Positions 34,912 to 45,644 of a DNA stretch of 64,000 bases are shown here, in pieces; positions within the stretch are counted from its first letter, which is position 1; every line of letters begins with the position of its first letter. This DNA comes from Azadirachta indica (taxonomy: Eukaryota > Streptophyta > Magnoliopsida > Sapindales > Meliaceae). Where the stretch lies: assembly GCA_022749755.1 (NCBI GenBank), contig CM040445.1, forward strand, positions 9,693,182 through 9,757,181, read 5' to 3'. The notes beneath the pieces are model-generated. The model was not told the DNA's origin, searched no databases, and was given only the letters and a program-made list of their open reading frames with translations. A program made the position numbers and the translations under genes.

Positions 34912-36014
34912 TATAAGTAATGGATGAAGTTGCCCCAATGTGGCCTGCACCAAATTAGTGGAGAAATTGTTGTTACCTATTAAACATCCACGACCTCACC
35001 GACTTCAATGGCTAAACAATTATGGAGAAATAAAGGTAATAAAACAAATGTTGGTGGCATTTTCCATTAGGAAGTACGAGGATGAGGTACTTTGCGACAT
35101 GATACTTATGCACACATGTCACATCCTATTGGATAGATCATGGTAGTACGATCGACAAGTCACACATAACGGTTTCTCGAAGACCAATTAAAAATGCAAA
35201 AAACGAGTGAAAGGAGAAAGAAAAAGAGAAAGGCAAAAATGTGGAAAAGAGTAAGAGGAAAAATGAGAGAGTTTCAATATTGGTGTATGAAACAAAGGAA
35301 AAATGCAATTTCATTATAAAAAAAAAGTGAGATTACAAGAGCTTTACTTTCACAACAGCCCCTTATAATATTTATGTACAAGGAGGCCTTTTTGTGTTTC
35401 TTTGCCGAGCAATGTTATGCTTTTTTTGCAGGAATTTAAGAATGTCTTTCCTGAAAAGGTGGCTCCTGATTTACCTCCAATTCAAGGAATTGAAAATTAA
35501 ATTGATTTTATACTCGGTGCAATAATTTCGAACTGACTAGCCTATAAAAGTAACCTCGAGGAGACGAAGGAATTTCAACAACAAGTTAACAAGTTGATGG
35601 AAAAAGGGTATGTTAGAGGAAGCATGAGTCATTGTACGGTTCTGGTGCTTCTAGTGCTTAAGCAAGATGACATGGAGGATGTGTGTTGATTGTCGAGCTG
35701 TCAACAATATTACAGTAAAGTAATGACATCCCATTCCTCAATTAGATGACATGTTACATGAATTGCATAGATCTTGTATGTTTTCTAAAATTGATCTTAA
35801 GAGTGGATACTATCAAATTATGATGAAAGAAGGCGATGAGTATAAAACTATATTTAAAACGAAATATGGTTTGTGTGAATGGTTGGTTATGCTTTTTGGG
35901 CTAACTAATGCACTTAATACTTTCATAAGACTTATGAACAATGTTTTGCGCGCTTTCATTGGTAAATTTATAGTAGTCTATTTTGAGGATATGTTGATTT
36001 ATATCAAAAACTTA
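34912..36014 (+). pseudogene. B4: family-B protease-RT fragment
   Basis: The plus strand begins within protease (VISNG*SCPNVACTKLVEKL-like) and continues with HPRPHRLQWLNNYGEIKV, CHILLDRSW, the Lys/Glu-rich linker (35180-35340), FLQEFKNVFPE, an RT N-terminus with stops, and RT 35751-36014 ([28 protein letters not shown] with the first catalytic Asp changed to Glu). It has no LTR. At about 36015 it switches to family-A sequence. Confidence 0.85.
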
Positions 36015-36892
36015 GACGATCATTATACTTTTGAGAAGGATAGGAAGAAAATTACTCTTGTATCACTTTCACCTAAAGAAGTTTATAAGGGTGAGCTTAG
36101 AAGAATGCAAAGTCAGAGAGAAAACAAGAGTGAGTGAAGTTGTAACAAAAGAGAGTAAGTTTTCAATAGAAAAGAGTGGCAAAAATAATGAGAAAGAAAA
36201 AAAGTGAGTTCGAATGGAGAGGGGCAGAATTTGAATTAGGGAAAAAGAGTGGAGGGAAAAGAAACAAGTGAGTTTTTATGCAAAAGGAAGTGATATTAAG
36301 AAGGCATAGCTTTCAAACAAAAGTATACTTATACTTAGGTACAAGGAACTTTACTTAAACACTAATGACCTTAATGCTTCTTTGCCTACTGCATTTGTTT
36401 CTCTTTTACAGGCTTATGAAAATGTTTTTCTCGAGGAGATACCCAATGGATTGCCACCCATTAGAGGTATTGAGCATCAGATCATTTTCATTCATGGAGC
36501 TTCAATTCCAAACAAACCAGCCTATAGGAGTAATCCCGAGGAGACAAAGGATGTCTAAAGATAAGTTTAGGAGTTGTTAACCAGGGGATATGGTAGAGAA
36601 AGTATGAGTCTATGTGCTGTTCCTATTTTGTTTCGAGCCTAAGAAAGATGACTCTTGGCATATGTGTGTTAACTGTCGTGCAATTAATAACATTACAATA
36701 AAGTATTGCTATCCTATTCTTATGTTAGATGATATGCTTGATGAATTGCATGGTTCTACTATCCTTAGTAAAATTGATTTGAAAAATAAATATCATCAAA
36801 TTTGTATAACAGAGGGTGATGAGTGGAAAACTGCATTTAAAATAAAATATGGCTTGTATGAATGGTTAGTTTTGCCTTTTGGTTTAACATAC
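36015..36892 (+). pseudogene. A2: family-A protease-end to RT fragment
   Basis: Starts at [20 protein letters not shown], the protease-end segment of family A, then the linker, RT N-terminus (VFLEEIPNGLPPIRGIEHQ-like, 36430-36480), [15 protein letters not shown] and [20 protein letters not shown], and ends at LVLPFGLT. It spans the piece missing from A1 at 31363 plus short flanks. Several stops and frameshifts are present (near 36556 and 36640). Confidence 0.8.
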
Positions 36893-37187
36893 ATGTATGA
36901 TATAGGTGATTACATCATTTAAGATTCTTAAAATTACACAGACGGATTACAATTTTTTAACATTTCCACATTAATCTTCTTTAACATACATGTATCTTGA
37001 ATTGCATTTGAATCACACATCTTTTTAATTAGTCTATTTAAGATACTTTGTAATGTCTTGGCTCTAGCTCTTAATCAGTCTACTCGGCACCCTTAGCGGA
37101 TCATATGAATGTTGCAATTGAATGTCACTAGCCTCACATGTGAGTTTCTCCTCTTGTTTGTGTGGTTGTACAACTTCATTTGCATCA
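36893..37187 (-). repeat. B5 3' LTR, truncated
   Basis: On the minus strand it begins TGATGCAAATGAAG and includes the integrase-tail codons and one of the GTAAGTGATTACATCAT-type repeats, then stops near 36893. Confidence 0.85.
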
Positions 37188-38437
37188 TTCTCCCACTCTT
37201 AAAAAGGATTTGTCCTAACATAGCTACCTATATCAAAAGGAGATAAGTCAGAAACATTAAAGCTTGTACTAACCATACTCACATGGTAATTCAAGTTTGT
37301 AAGCATTGTTATTGATGCATTCCACTATTCGAAATGGGTCATCTTCCCTTGGTAGAAGTTTAGAATGTAATTGTTTGGGAAAACGCTCCTTCCTCATATG
37401 TAACCAAACCCAATCTCCTGGATCAAAGACAACCTTCTTATGTCCCTTATTGGCTTGCTTGGCATATTGTTTCATTTGTTGTTTTATGTGTTGCTTGAAT
37501 CTACTTAATGAAATCAACTTTCTTCTTGCCATCTAAATTAACGCGCTTATTCATAAGTAAAAAAGTTAAATCCAAAGGAGTTAGTGGATTAAAACCATAG
37601 ACAATTTCAAAAGGTGAAAACTTAGTAGTGGAATGAATACAACAATTATAAGCAAATTCAATATGCAGAAGTAATCTTCCCAAGTTTTCAAGTTTACTAC
37701 TTCTGTTTGACCATCTATTTATGGGTGACAAGTAGTAGAAAATAATAATTTAGTTCCCAACTTTCCCCAAATGTCTTCCAAAAATAACTCAAAAACTTTG
37801 CGTCTCAATCTGAGACAATAGTTTTGGGCATTCCATGCAATCTAACAACCTCCTTGAAAAACAAATTAGCTATATGTAATGCATCATCAGTTTTATGACA
37901 TGCAATAAAGTGTGCCATCTTAAAAAACCTATCGACAACCACAAAAACTGAGTCTTTCCCCCTCATTGTCCTAGGTAACCCCAAAACAAAATTCATAAAA
38001 ATATTGACCCAAGTATACTAGGAATAGAGAGTAGTGTATACAATCTATGTGGTTGTTGCCTAGACTTAACTTGCCTACAAGTAATGCATCTTGCACAAAC
38101 CCTTTCTATGTCACCTTTCATGTGCGGTCAAAATAAATGCTCATGCAATATGTCTAAAGTTTTAATTACACCAAAGTGACCTATCAAACCACCACCATAT
38201 GCTTTTTGAACAAGTAACTCACGCAAGGATGAATATGGAACACAAAATTTATTTTCTCGAAATAGGAAACTATCATGCAAATAGAACCTCCCACATGCTC
38301 CCTAGTGTAGTTCTTAAACAAGTAACAAAAATTAGAATTTGTTGCATACAAATCCTTAATGTACTCAAATCCAAACAATTTAGTTTCAAGAGTTGAAAAT
38401 AAAGCATACCTATGGGATAATGCATTAGCAACTATAT
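37188..38437 (-). pseudogene. B5 integrase
   Basis: Readable blocks on the minus strand: NIVANALSHRYALFSTLET, GACGK-type and GRLEGAC-like linker, the zinc-module region near 38060-38200 (CITCRQ-like), [18 protein letters not shown] with Asn at the first DDE position, [57 protein letters not shown] and REDDPFRIVECINNNAYKL. Several frameshifts and a stop disrupt it. The second catalytic Asp is present (TIVSD). Confidence 0.85.
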
Positions 38438-39255
38438 TGATATGAACCTTGCCAATAACGTGACGAAACCTAACACCGAATATAGTAAAGAACCCCAAAA
38501 TTTCCCAAGAAGCAAGTTTATAGAGTTTTGACCCGATACCTATCTAGATAAGAATCAAGACTATGATTTACTCAAAAGCTACACCAAGAATCTTTAAGAA
38601 AACACTTAAAAAAATAGATGATAAGTTTGATTGTTTTAAACGCCACAAGAAATTAAACTTGAAGAGCTCAAAAACAAGAACTTATAAGAAATAATTTAAT
38701 ACTCAAAATTGCTTATTTCATTTCAAGAAATGAAAACCTTTTTATAGGCAAATACAAAGGAGAAATGTCAAAAGTTATGTTCTCAATCTTACCTAACAAT
38801 TTGACCAAAAAAAAATTCAAATTTTATAACTTTTAAAACCTATAAATTTCAAACATGAAAACGTAATGCAGTGACATATATATATATATATATATAACAT
38901 AAGCAATGACGTCGAATGTGTATGATGTAAGTGATTACATCATTTTAAGATTCTTAAAATTACATAAATGGACTATAATTTTTGAACATTTTCATATTAG
39001 TCTTTTTGGACTCCGGTCGCTTGAATGATGTTCACTGAGCCTAATTTTTCAAGACGTATATCTTGAATTGTATTTGAATCACACATTTTTTTAATTAGTC
39101 TATTTAAGGCACTTTCCAATGTCTTGGCTCTAACTCTTGTAATTGGTCCACTCAGCACGCTTAGCGAATCATATAAATGCTGTAATTGAGTATCTCCAAC
39201 CTTATGTCTGAGATTCTCCCCTTGTTTACATGGTTGTACAACTTCGTTTGCAACA
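38438..39255 (-). repeat. B6 3' LTR (818 bp)
   Basis: Ends TGATATGAACC (38438) and TTTGCAACA (39255); the terminal TCA is CA after an A change. An (AT)n run at 38877-38898 lies in the TGACG repeat region. Codons for the integrase tail occupy 38997-39255. Confidence 0.93.
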
Positions 39256-40121
39256 TTCTCCCCCTCTTGAAAAGGATTTGTCCTCAAATTGCTACCTACA
39301 TCAAAAAGAGATAAGTCAGAAACATTAAATGTTGTACTAACCCCATACTCGCTTGATAGTTCAAGTTTGTAGGCATTGTCATTGATGTGTTCCACTACTC
39401 GAAATGGGCCATTTCCCCTTGGTAGAAGTTTAGAACGTCTTTGCTCAGGAAAACGCTCCTTCCTCATATGTAACCAAACCAAATCTTCTGGTTTAAAGAC
39501 AACCTTCTTGCGTCCCTTATTGGCTTGCTTGACATATTGTTTCGTTCGTTGTTTTATGTGTTGCCTTACTTTCTCATGAATCTGCTTTATGAAATCAGAT
39601 TTCTTCTTGCCATCTAAATTAACACGCTCATTCATAGGTAAAAGAGTTAAATTCAAAGAAGTTAGTGGATTAAAATCATAAACAATTTCAAAAGGTGAAA
39701 ACTTAGTGGCAGAATGAACACAACAATTATAAGCAAATTCAACATGCGGCAAGCAATCTTCCCAAGTTTTCAGATTCTTTTGTATGATAGTACGCAACAA
39801 AGTAGATAATCTCCTATTTACTACTTCGGTTTGAGCATCTGTTTGTCGGTGACAAGTAATAGAAAATAATAATTTAGTTCTCAACTTTCCCCACAATGTC
39901 TTCCAAAAGTAACTTAAAAACTTTGCGTCTCGATCTAAGACAATAGTTTTGGGCATTCCATGCAATTTAACAACTTTCTTGAAAAACAAATCAGCTATAT
40001 GTGATGCATCATCAATTTTATGACATTTAATAAAGTGTGCCATCTTAGAAAATCTATTGACAACGACAAAAACTGAGTCTCTCCCCCTCTTTATCTTAGG
40101 TAATTTCAAAACAAAATTCAT
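38997..40121 (-). pseudogene. B6 integrase core, GPF module and LTR-encoded tail
   Basis: A 374-codon open frame: [17 protein letters not shown] (Asn at the first DDE position), [10 protein letters not shown] (Asp), [12 protein letters not shown] (Glu), [63 protein letters not shown], then into the LTR with [15 protein letters not shown] and [15 protein letters not shown]. It is complete in length for core plus C-terminus. The frame upstream is closed by TGA in a Trp codon near 40136. The Asp-to-Asn change predicts no strand transfer. Confidence 0.9.
39256..39268 (-). other. B6 polypurine tract
   Basis: The minus strand reads AAGAGGGGGAGAA, ending one base before the 3' LTR; identical to the tracts at 47369 and 56627. 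Confidence 0.85.
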
Positions 40122-40695
40122 AGAAATATCGACTCAAGGTACACTAGGAATAGGAAATGGTGTATATAATTCATGTGGTTGTTGCCTAAACTTAGCTTGC
40201 TTATAAGTAATGCATTTTCGTACAAACCCTTTTTACGTCACGTTTCATGTGCGGCCAAAAGAAATATTCATGCAATATGTGTAAAGTCTTAGCTACGCCA
40301 AAGTGACCCATCAAACCACCACCGTGTGCTTCTTGAACAAGTAACTCACGTAAGAATGAATATGGAACACACAATTTATTTTCTCGAAATAGGAAACCAT
40401 CATGCAAATAGAACTTCCCACATGCTCCCTTAGTGCAATTCTTAAATAAGTCACAAAAATTAGAGTTCGTTACATACAACTCCTTAATGTACTCAAATCC
40501 AAGCAATTTAGCATCAAGAGTTGAAAGTAGAGCGTACCTGCGTGATAGTGCATCAACAACTATATTTTCTTTGCCTTGTTTGTATTTGATCACATAAGAA
40601 AATGTCTCAATAAACTCCACCCATTTAGCATGACATCTGCTTAATTTGTGCTGCGCCTTTAAATATTTCAAGGATTCATGATCTGTATAACTCAC
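40122..40695 (-). pseudogene. B6 RNase H C-terminus and integrase zinc module
   Basis: The open frame begins in [16 protein letters not shown] and continues with [59 protein letters not shown]. The zinc module has H (GHFG) and H (HEYF), but a frameshift near 40215 disturbs the two Cys (CTKMHYL instead of CxxC). Confidence 0.85.
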
Positions 40696-41515
40696 AAACT
40701 CTTTTGGTCAAAGGTAATGCTGCCAAGTTTTTAGAGTTCGAACCAATGCATACAATTTTTTGTCATAAGTGGGATAATTTAAAGTCGCGCTATTTATTTT
40801 TTCTCACTAAAGTATGCAATCGGTCTTCCTTCTTGCATTAGTACGCCTCTGATTCCTGTACTTGAAGCATCATACTCTATCTCAAATGTTTTAGTAAAGT
40901 TAGGTAAAACAAGTAAAGGTGCATTAGTCAATTTTTCTTTGATAAGTTTGAATGCCTTTTCTTACTTTTTTCCCCATTTGAATGAAACATTCTTCTTGAT
41001 GACTTCGGTTAAGGATACAGTTATGCTACTAAAATCTCGAACAAAGCACCTATAAAAATTGGCCAATCCATGACAGCTTCTTACTTGATTAGTTGAAGTA
41101 GGCGTTGGCATTCTTGAATTGTCTTCACCTTCTCCTCGTCGACCTCAATCCCTTTAGCACTTACAACAAAACCAAGAAATACAAGCTTATCCGCGCAAAA
41201 TGTACATTTCTTAAAATTAGCAAATAGCCTTTTTTTCCTTAAAACTTTTAAAACAAGTTTTCAATGTTCAACATGATCATTCAAGTTTTTACTATAAATC
41301 AAGATATTGTCAAAATAGACTACTACGAATTTGCCAATGAAAGCACGCAAAACATGGTTCATAAGTTTTATGAAAGTACTAGGTGCATTAGTTAACCCAA
41401 AAAGCATAACTAACCATTTATACAAACCATATTTTGTTTTAAATGCAGTTTTCCACTCATCCCCTTCTTTCATCCTAATTTGATGGTATCCACTCTCAAG
41501 ATCTATGCAATTCAT
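40696..41515 (-). pseudogene. B6 RT and RNase H N-terminal part
   Basis: In pieces: [49 protein letters not shown] (second catalytic Asp changed to Asn), then after a frameshift [42 protein letters not shown] and the RNase H start. About 20 bp around the SKIDLESG block are missing (MNCIDLESG at 41500). Confidence 0.85.
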
Positions 41516-41923
41516 CTAACATATCATCTAATCGAGGAATGGGATGTCGATACTTTACCGTAATATTGTTGACAGCTCGGCAATCAACACACATCCTCCA
41601 TGTCCCATCTTTCTTAGGCACTAGTAGCACCGGAACCGCACAAGGACTCATGCTTTTTCTAACATACCCTTTCTCTATCAGCTCATTAACTTGTCGTTGA
41701 AGTTCTTTTGTTTCCTCGGGATTACTTCTATAAGCTTGTCAGTTCGGAATTGTTGCACCGGGTATAAAATCAATTTGATGTTCGATTCCTCGAATTGGAG
41801 GTAAACCAGGGGGCACCTCTTCAGGAAAGACATCTTCAAATTCCTGCAAAAGAAACATAACATTGCTCGGCAAGGATCCGGTAAAATCGTCAGTACACAA
41901 AAAGGCCTCCTTGTACATAAGTA
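41516..41923 (-). pseudogene. B6 RT N-terminus and linker
   Basis: Codes for [56 protein letters not shown] and [15 protein letters not shown] with small frame breaks. Continuous with the protease frame upstream. Confidence 0.8.
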
Positions 41924-42751
41924 CTATAAGGGGCTGTTGTGAAAGTAAGCTCTCTTGATCTCACATTTTTTTGCAATAAAATTATATTTTTCCTCTCTTT
42001 CACATATTAACGTTGCAACTTTCTCATTTTCTTTTTTCTTTTCACTCGCTTTTTGCATCTTTAATTGGTTTTTGAGAATTTGTTTTGGAGTCAATGGTAT
42101 AAGTGATATGGGTTGCCTTTTGATGGTAAAAGAGTATTTATTGATAAAATCGTCGTGTGTGACTCGTCGATCGTACTGCCTTGGTCTGCCCAATAGGATG
42201 TGACATGCATGCATAGGAATTACGTCACAAAGGACCTCATCCTCATACTTGCCAATAGAGAATGCCACCAACACTTGTTTTGTTATCTTGATTTTTCCAC
42301 AATTATTTAGCCATTGAAGTCGGTACGGTCGTGAATGTTTCATGGTAGGTAACGACAATTTCTCCACTAATTCGGTGCTGGCCACGTTGGTGCAACTTCC
42401 TCCATCAATTACAACGCTGCAAACTTTGTTGTTGACGAAACATTGAGTATCAAATAAGTTCTCCCACTGATCATTTTCTTCTTCCTTAATCTGTGCGCTA
42501 AGAGCTCGTCTTGTCAATAATAATTCTCCTTTCGCAGCATATTGCCCTTCGTAGTTATCTTCACGAGATGGCATGTCTTCTATTTCGTCTTCTTCTTCTC
42601 TTTCCGACTCAATCTCCCCTTGAGCATTGATCACCATTACTCTTTTATTTGAGCATTGGCTAACTATATGACCCCTGCCTTGACATTTAAAATACTTAAT
42701 GTCATGATTTCTAGAAGCGGTGGATTCAATGTTACCTAGTTTTTGCGGCAC
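41924..42751 (-). pseudogene. B6 nucleocapsid and protease
   Basis: A 275-codon open stretch. The knuckle reads YFKCQGRGHIVSQC, the first Cys lost. The acidic linker is followed by retropepsin with VVIDGGSCTNVAS (catalytic Asp intact) and HACHILLGRPRQYDRR, then the Lys/Glu-rich linker SEKKKENEKVA. Confidence 0.9.
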
Positions 42752-43729
42752 AACTTGTTTAGCATCCTTAGAAGCTTTGGAATTAGACTTTATTAACGAA
42801 AATTCCTGCGTTTAGGAGTTGATCTCCATGAGTTTGTAGTAGTCGTACTTGCTCCTCTCCTAGCCATTTTCTTCGCTTCAATTGTTGCTCAACTTTGATG
42901 GCTTAGTGTACCATATCTGTCAACTCTACATAATGTTGCATCTCCACCACGTCTGCGATCTCACGATTTAAACTAGTAAGAATCTAGCCATGGTAGCTTC
43001 TCTATCCTCCTCTACATTTGCTCGGATCATAGCAACTTCCATCTCTTTGTAGTATTCATCTACGGTTTTACATCCTTGAGTGAGACGCTGCAATTTGTTG
43101 AACAGCTCTCGATGGTAGTAATTTGGAATGAAACGTCTTCTCATTATTGTCTTCATCTCGTCCCACGTTTCAACAGGACATTATTGATTTCTTCTCCTAT
43201 CCTTCAACAATTGATCCCACCAAATAATAGCATAATCAGAAATTCAATGGCCGCAAGTTTTATTTTTTTGATCTCGGAGTAGTTGTGACAATCGAAAACC
43301 ATCTATATTTTCTTCTCCCACTCTAAATAAGCTTCAGAATCGTTTTTACCTTGGAACGGTGGAATTTTCACCTTAATACTTCCTAAATCATCATCCAACT
43401 TAGGTTTACCTAACCTAACTTCTCTATTCCCATAACCATGCAAATTCCTGCCCCGGTTCATTAGTGATTCATCTAACTCCTCATCATCCTCAACATTACC
43501 CCATTGTAACATTGGTTGCACTTGCCTAGGTTGTTGTCTAATGGAAGGGCGTTGATGTTGCCCTCTTGATGTCTCTTCTTCCAACCTATCCATCCTCTCA
43601 TGGATTGGTTCTAACTCAGCCCTCATCATCTGTCTCATCTCCCCCAATAACACCTGCAATTGTAGGTTCGGGGTGGTTGGTTGTTGTACCCCCGCGGTTG
43701 AATTTTCTTCTTGATTGTGAGACATATTT
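42752..43729 (-). pseudogene. B6 gag capsid part
   Basis: Start MSHNQEENSTAGVQQ at 43725, then coiled-coil-like EMRQMMRAELEPIHERMD, KVKIPPFQGKNDSEAYLEW, IRNYEIIWWDQLLKD-like, [36 protein letters not shown], and IKVEQQLKRRKWLGEEQ. A stop at 43303, a stop near 43185 and frameshifts at about 42975 and 42810 break it. Confidence 0.85.
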
Positions 43730-44237
43730 AAAATCTACAAAACAAAGTTAGAAACCTCACAAGCACTCCCTCACGTGTTTTCACTCACTCTGTGTTTGAG
43801 CACTCAAATATTTTTACACTCGCACACTTTTAATCAAAATTTCAGTGGCAATTTTAAGATGAGAAGCAACCAAAACAAATCACAAGATTCAATAAGTAAT
43901 TCTTAAGAAATTATGAATACAATAGATAACAACAATTCTCTTATTTTTTTTCTTTTTTTTTTTTTTTTTTGCTTTGTTTCCCACCCCACCCCCCCCCCCC
44001 CCCCCCCCCCCTTTTTTTTTAAGGAAGTAGAAATGAAAATATGAATTCAAAACAAATTGAAGGAAGTGAAACACAAAATTTGAATTTGGACCAACCAAGG
44101 AGGAATTTGGCCACAATATATATATATATAGATGTTTTTGTATTTTTTTTTTCAGAATTGTAATTTAAGAAGTAAAGGAACAATAAAGAGGTAGAGGATA
44201 ACGGTAGAGGATAACTTAAACTTGTCTTGAAACCAAA
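43730..44237 (-). other. B6 leader with homopolymer tracts
   Basis: Leader containing a C run (plus strand, about 43990-44011; G run on the element strand) next to T runs at 43946-43970 and 44012-44020, and an AT run near 44117. No gene seen. Confidence 0.75.
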
Positions 44238-44249
44238 GCTCTGATACCA
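44238..44249 (-). other. B6 primer-binding site, initiator-Met tRNA type
   Basis: The minus strand reads TGGTATCAGAGC, two bases from the LTR end. Confidence 0.93.
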
Positions 44250-44251
44250 AA

Positions 44252-45061
44252 TGATACGAACCTCGCCAATAACGTGATGAAACTCAACATCGAATGTAGT
44301 AAAGAACCCCAAGATTTCCCAAGATGCAAGTTTATAGAGCTTTGACTCGATACCTATCTAAATAAGAATCAAGACTATGATTTACTCAAACGCCACACCA
44401 AGAATCCTTAAGAAAATACTTAAGAATCTAGATGATAAGTTTGATTGTTTTGAACGCCACAAAAAATTAAACTTGAAGAGCTCAAAAACAAGAATTTATA
44501 AGAAATAATTTAACACTCAAAATTCTTGTTTCATTTTAAGAAATGAAAGCGTTTTTATAGGCAAATACAAAGGGGGAAATGTCAAAAGTTAGGTTATCAA
44601 TCTTACCTAACAATTTGACAAAAAAAAAAAATCAAACTTTATGACTTTTAAAACTTATAAATTTCAAACATGAAAACGTAAGCAATGACGTCATATATAT
44701 ATGACGTAAGCAATGACGTCGAATGTATATGATATAAGTGATTACATCATTTTAAGATTTTTAAAATTATATAAATAGATTATAATTTTCAAACATTTTC
44801 ATATTAGTCTTCTTGGACTCCAGTCGCTTGAATGATGTTCACTGAGCCTAATTCTTAAAACGTGTATCTTAAATTGTATTTGAATCACACATCTTTTTAA
44901 TTAGTCTATTTAAGGCACTTTTCAATGTCTTGGCTCTAGCTCTTGTAATCGGTCTACTCAGCACGCTTAGCGAATCATATAGATGCTGTAATTAAGTGTC
45001 TTCAATCTAATGTCTAAAGTTCTTCTCTTGTTTACATGGTTGCACAACTTCGTTTGCGTCA
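44252..45061 (-). repeat. B6 5' LTR (810 bp)
   Basis: TGATACGAACC (44252) to TTTGCGTCA (45061). The TGACG cluster is at 44686-44755 and the TATA region at about 44545-44560 (minus strand CCTATAAAAACGC). Confidence 0.93.
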
Positions 45062-45066
45062 TATAT

Positions 45067-45644
45067 TTTCTTTGTCTTGTTTGTATTTGATCACATAAGG
45101 AAATGTCTCAATGAACTCCACCCATTTTAAATGAAGTCTGCTTAATTTGTGCTGCATCTTTAAATGTTTAAAGATTCATGATCCGTATGAATCACAAACT
45201 CTTTAGGCCAAAGGTAATGCTGCCAAGTTTTTAGAATTTGAACCAATGCATACAATTCTTTGTTGTAAGTGGGATAACTTAAAGCCGCGCCAATTAGTTT
45301 CTCACTAAAGTACGTAATCGGTCTTCCTTCTTGCATTAGTATGCCTTCGATTCCTATACCGGAACCTTCACACTCAATCTCAAATATTTTAGCAAAGTTA
45401 GGTAAATAAGTAAAGGTGCATTAGTTAATTTTTCTTTGGTGAGTTTGAATGCCTTTTCTTGCTCTTTTCTTGACTTGAACGGAACATTCTTCTTCATGAC
45501 TTTGGTTAAGGGTGTAGTTATGCTACTAAAATCTTGAAAAAAATGCTGATAAAAACTAGCCAATCCATGAAAGCTTCTTACTTGATTTGTCGAAGTAGGC
45601 GTTGGGCATTCTTGAACTGTCTTCACTTTCTCGTCATCGACCTC
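45067..45644 (-). mobile_element. B5, right part: RNase H and RT end
   Basis: Continues the B5 integrase leftward across B6. Minus-strand blocks: [18 protein letters not shown] (45067-45130), DHESLNI-type RNase [53 protein letters not shown], and EVDDEKVKTVQE. Then it stops at 45644 against B7 on the opposite strand. Codon changes (GKE to RKE, D to E in ECDASG) show decay. Confidence 0.88.

Larger units (their letters stand above)
36893..38437 (-). mobile_element. B5, left part: partial 3' LTR and integrase of a family-B element
   Basis: Minus-strand 3' end of an element split by B6. It holds an LTR start (36893-37187), a PPT (37188-37200) and integrase to the RNase H border at 38437; the rest resumes at 45067. 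TATAT at both B6 edges proves the two parts were one element. The LTR is truncated at 36893, where A2 joins it. Confidence 0.9.
38438..45061 (-). mobile_element. B6: full-length family-B chromovirus, TSD TATAT
   Basis: Both LTRs (38438-39255 and 44252-45061), PPT, PBS and an internal region with gag, protease, RT, RNase H and integrase in order are present. TATAT at 38433-38437 and 45062-45066 flanks it. The target is the RNase H/integrase border of B5, the same family. It is the best structural reference for family B here (6624 bp), but every gene has breaks. Confidence 0.96.

Noticed and set aside
35420..35445. A pyrimidine-rich stretch ending in GCAG before RT (also near 55525, 41850 and 1205) resembling a 3' splice site.
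   Set aside because: In all copies it encodes the conserved MFLLQEF peptide and there is no matching donor; it is coding sequence.
38877..38898. (AT)n run as an independent feature.
   Set aside because: It is a simple-repeat expansion inside the TGACG-repeat region of the B6 LTR.
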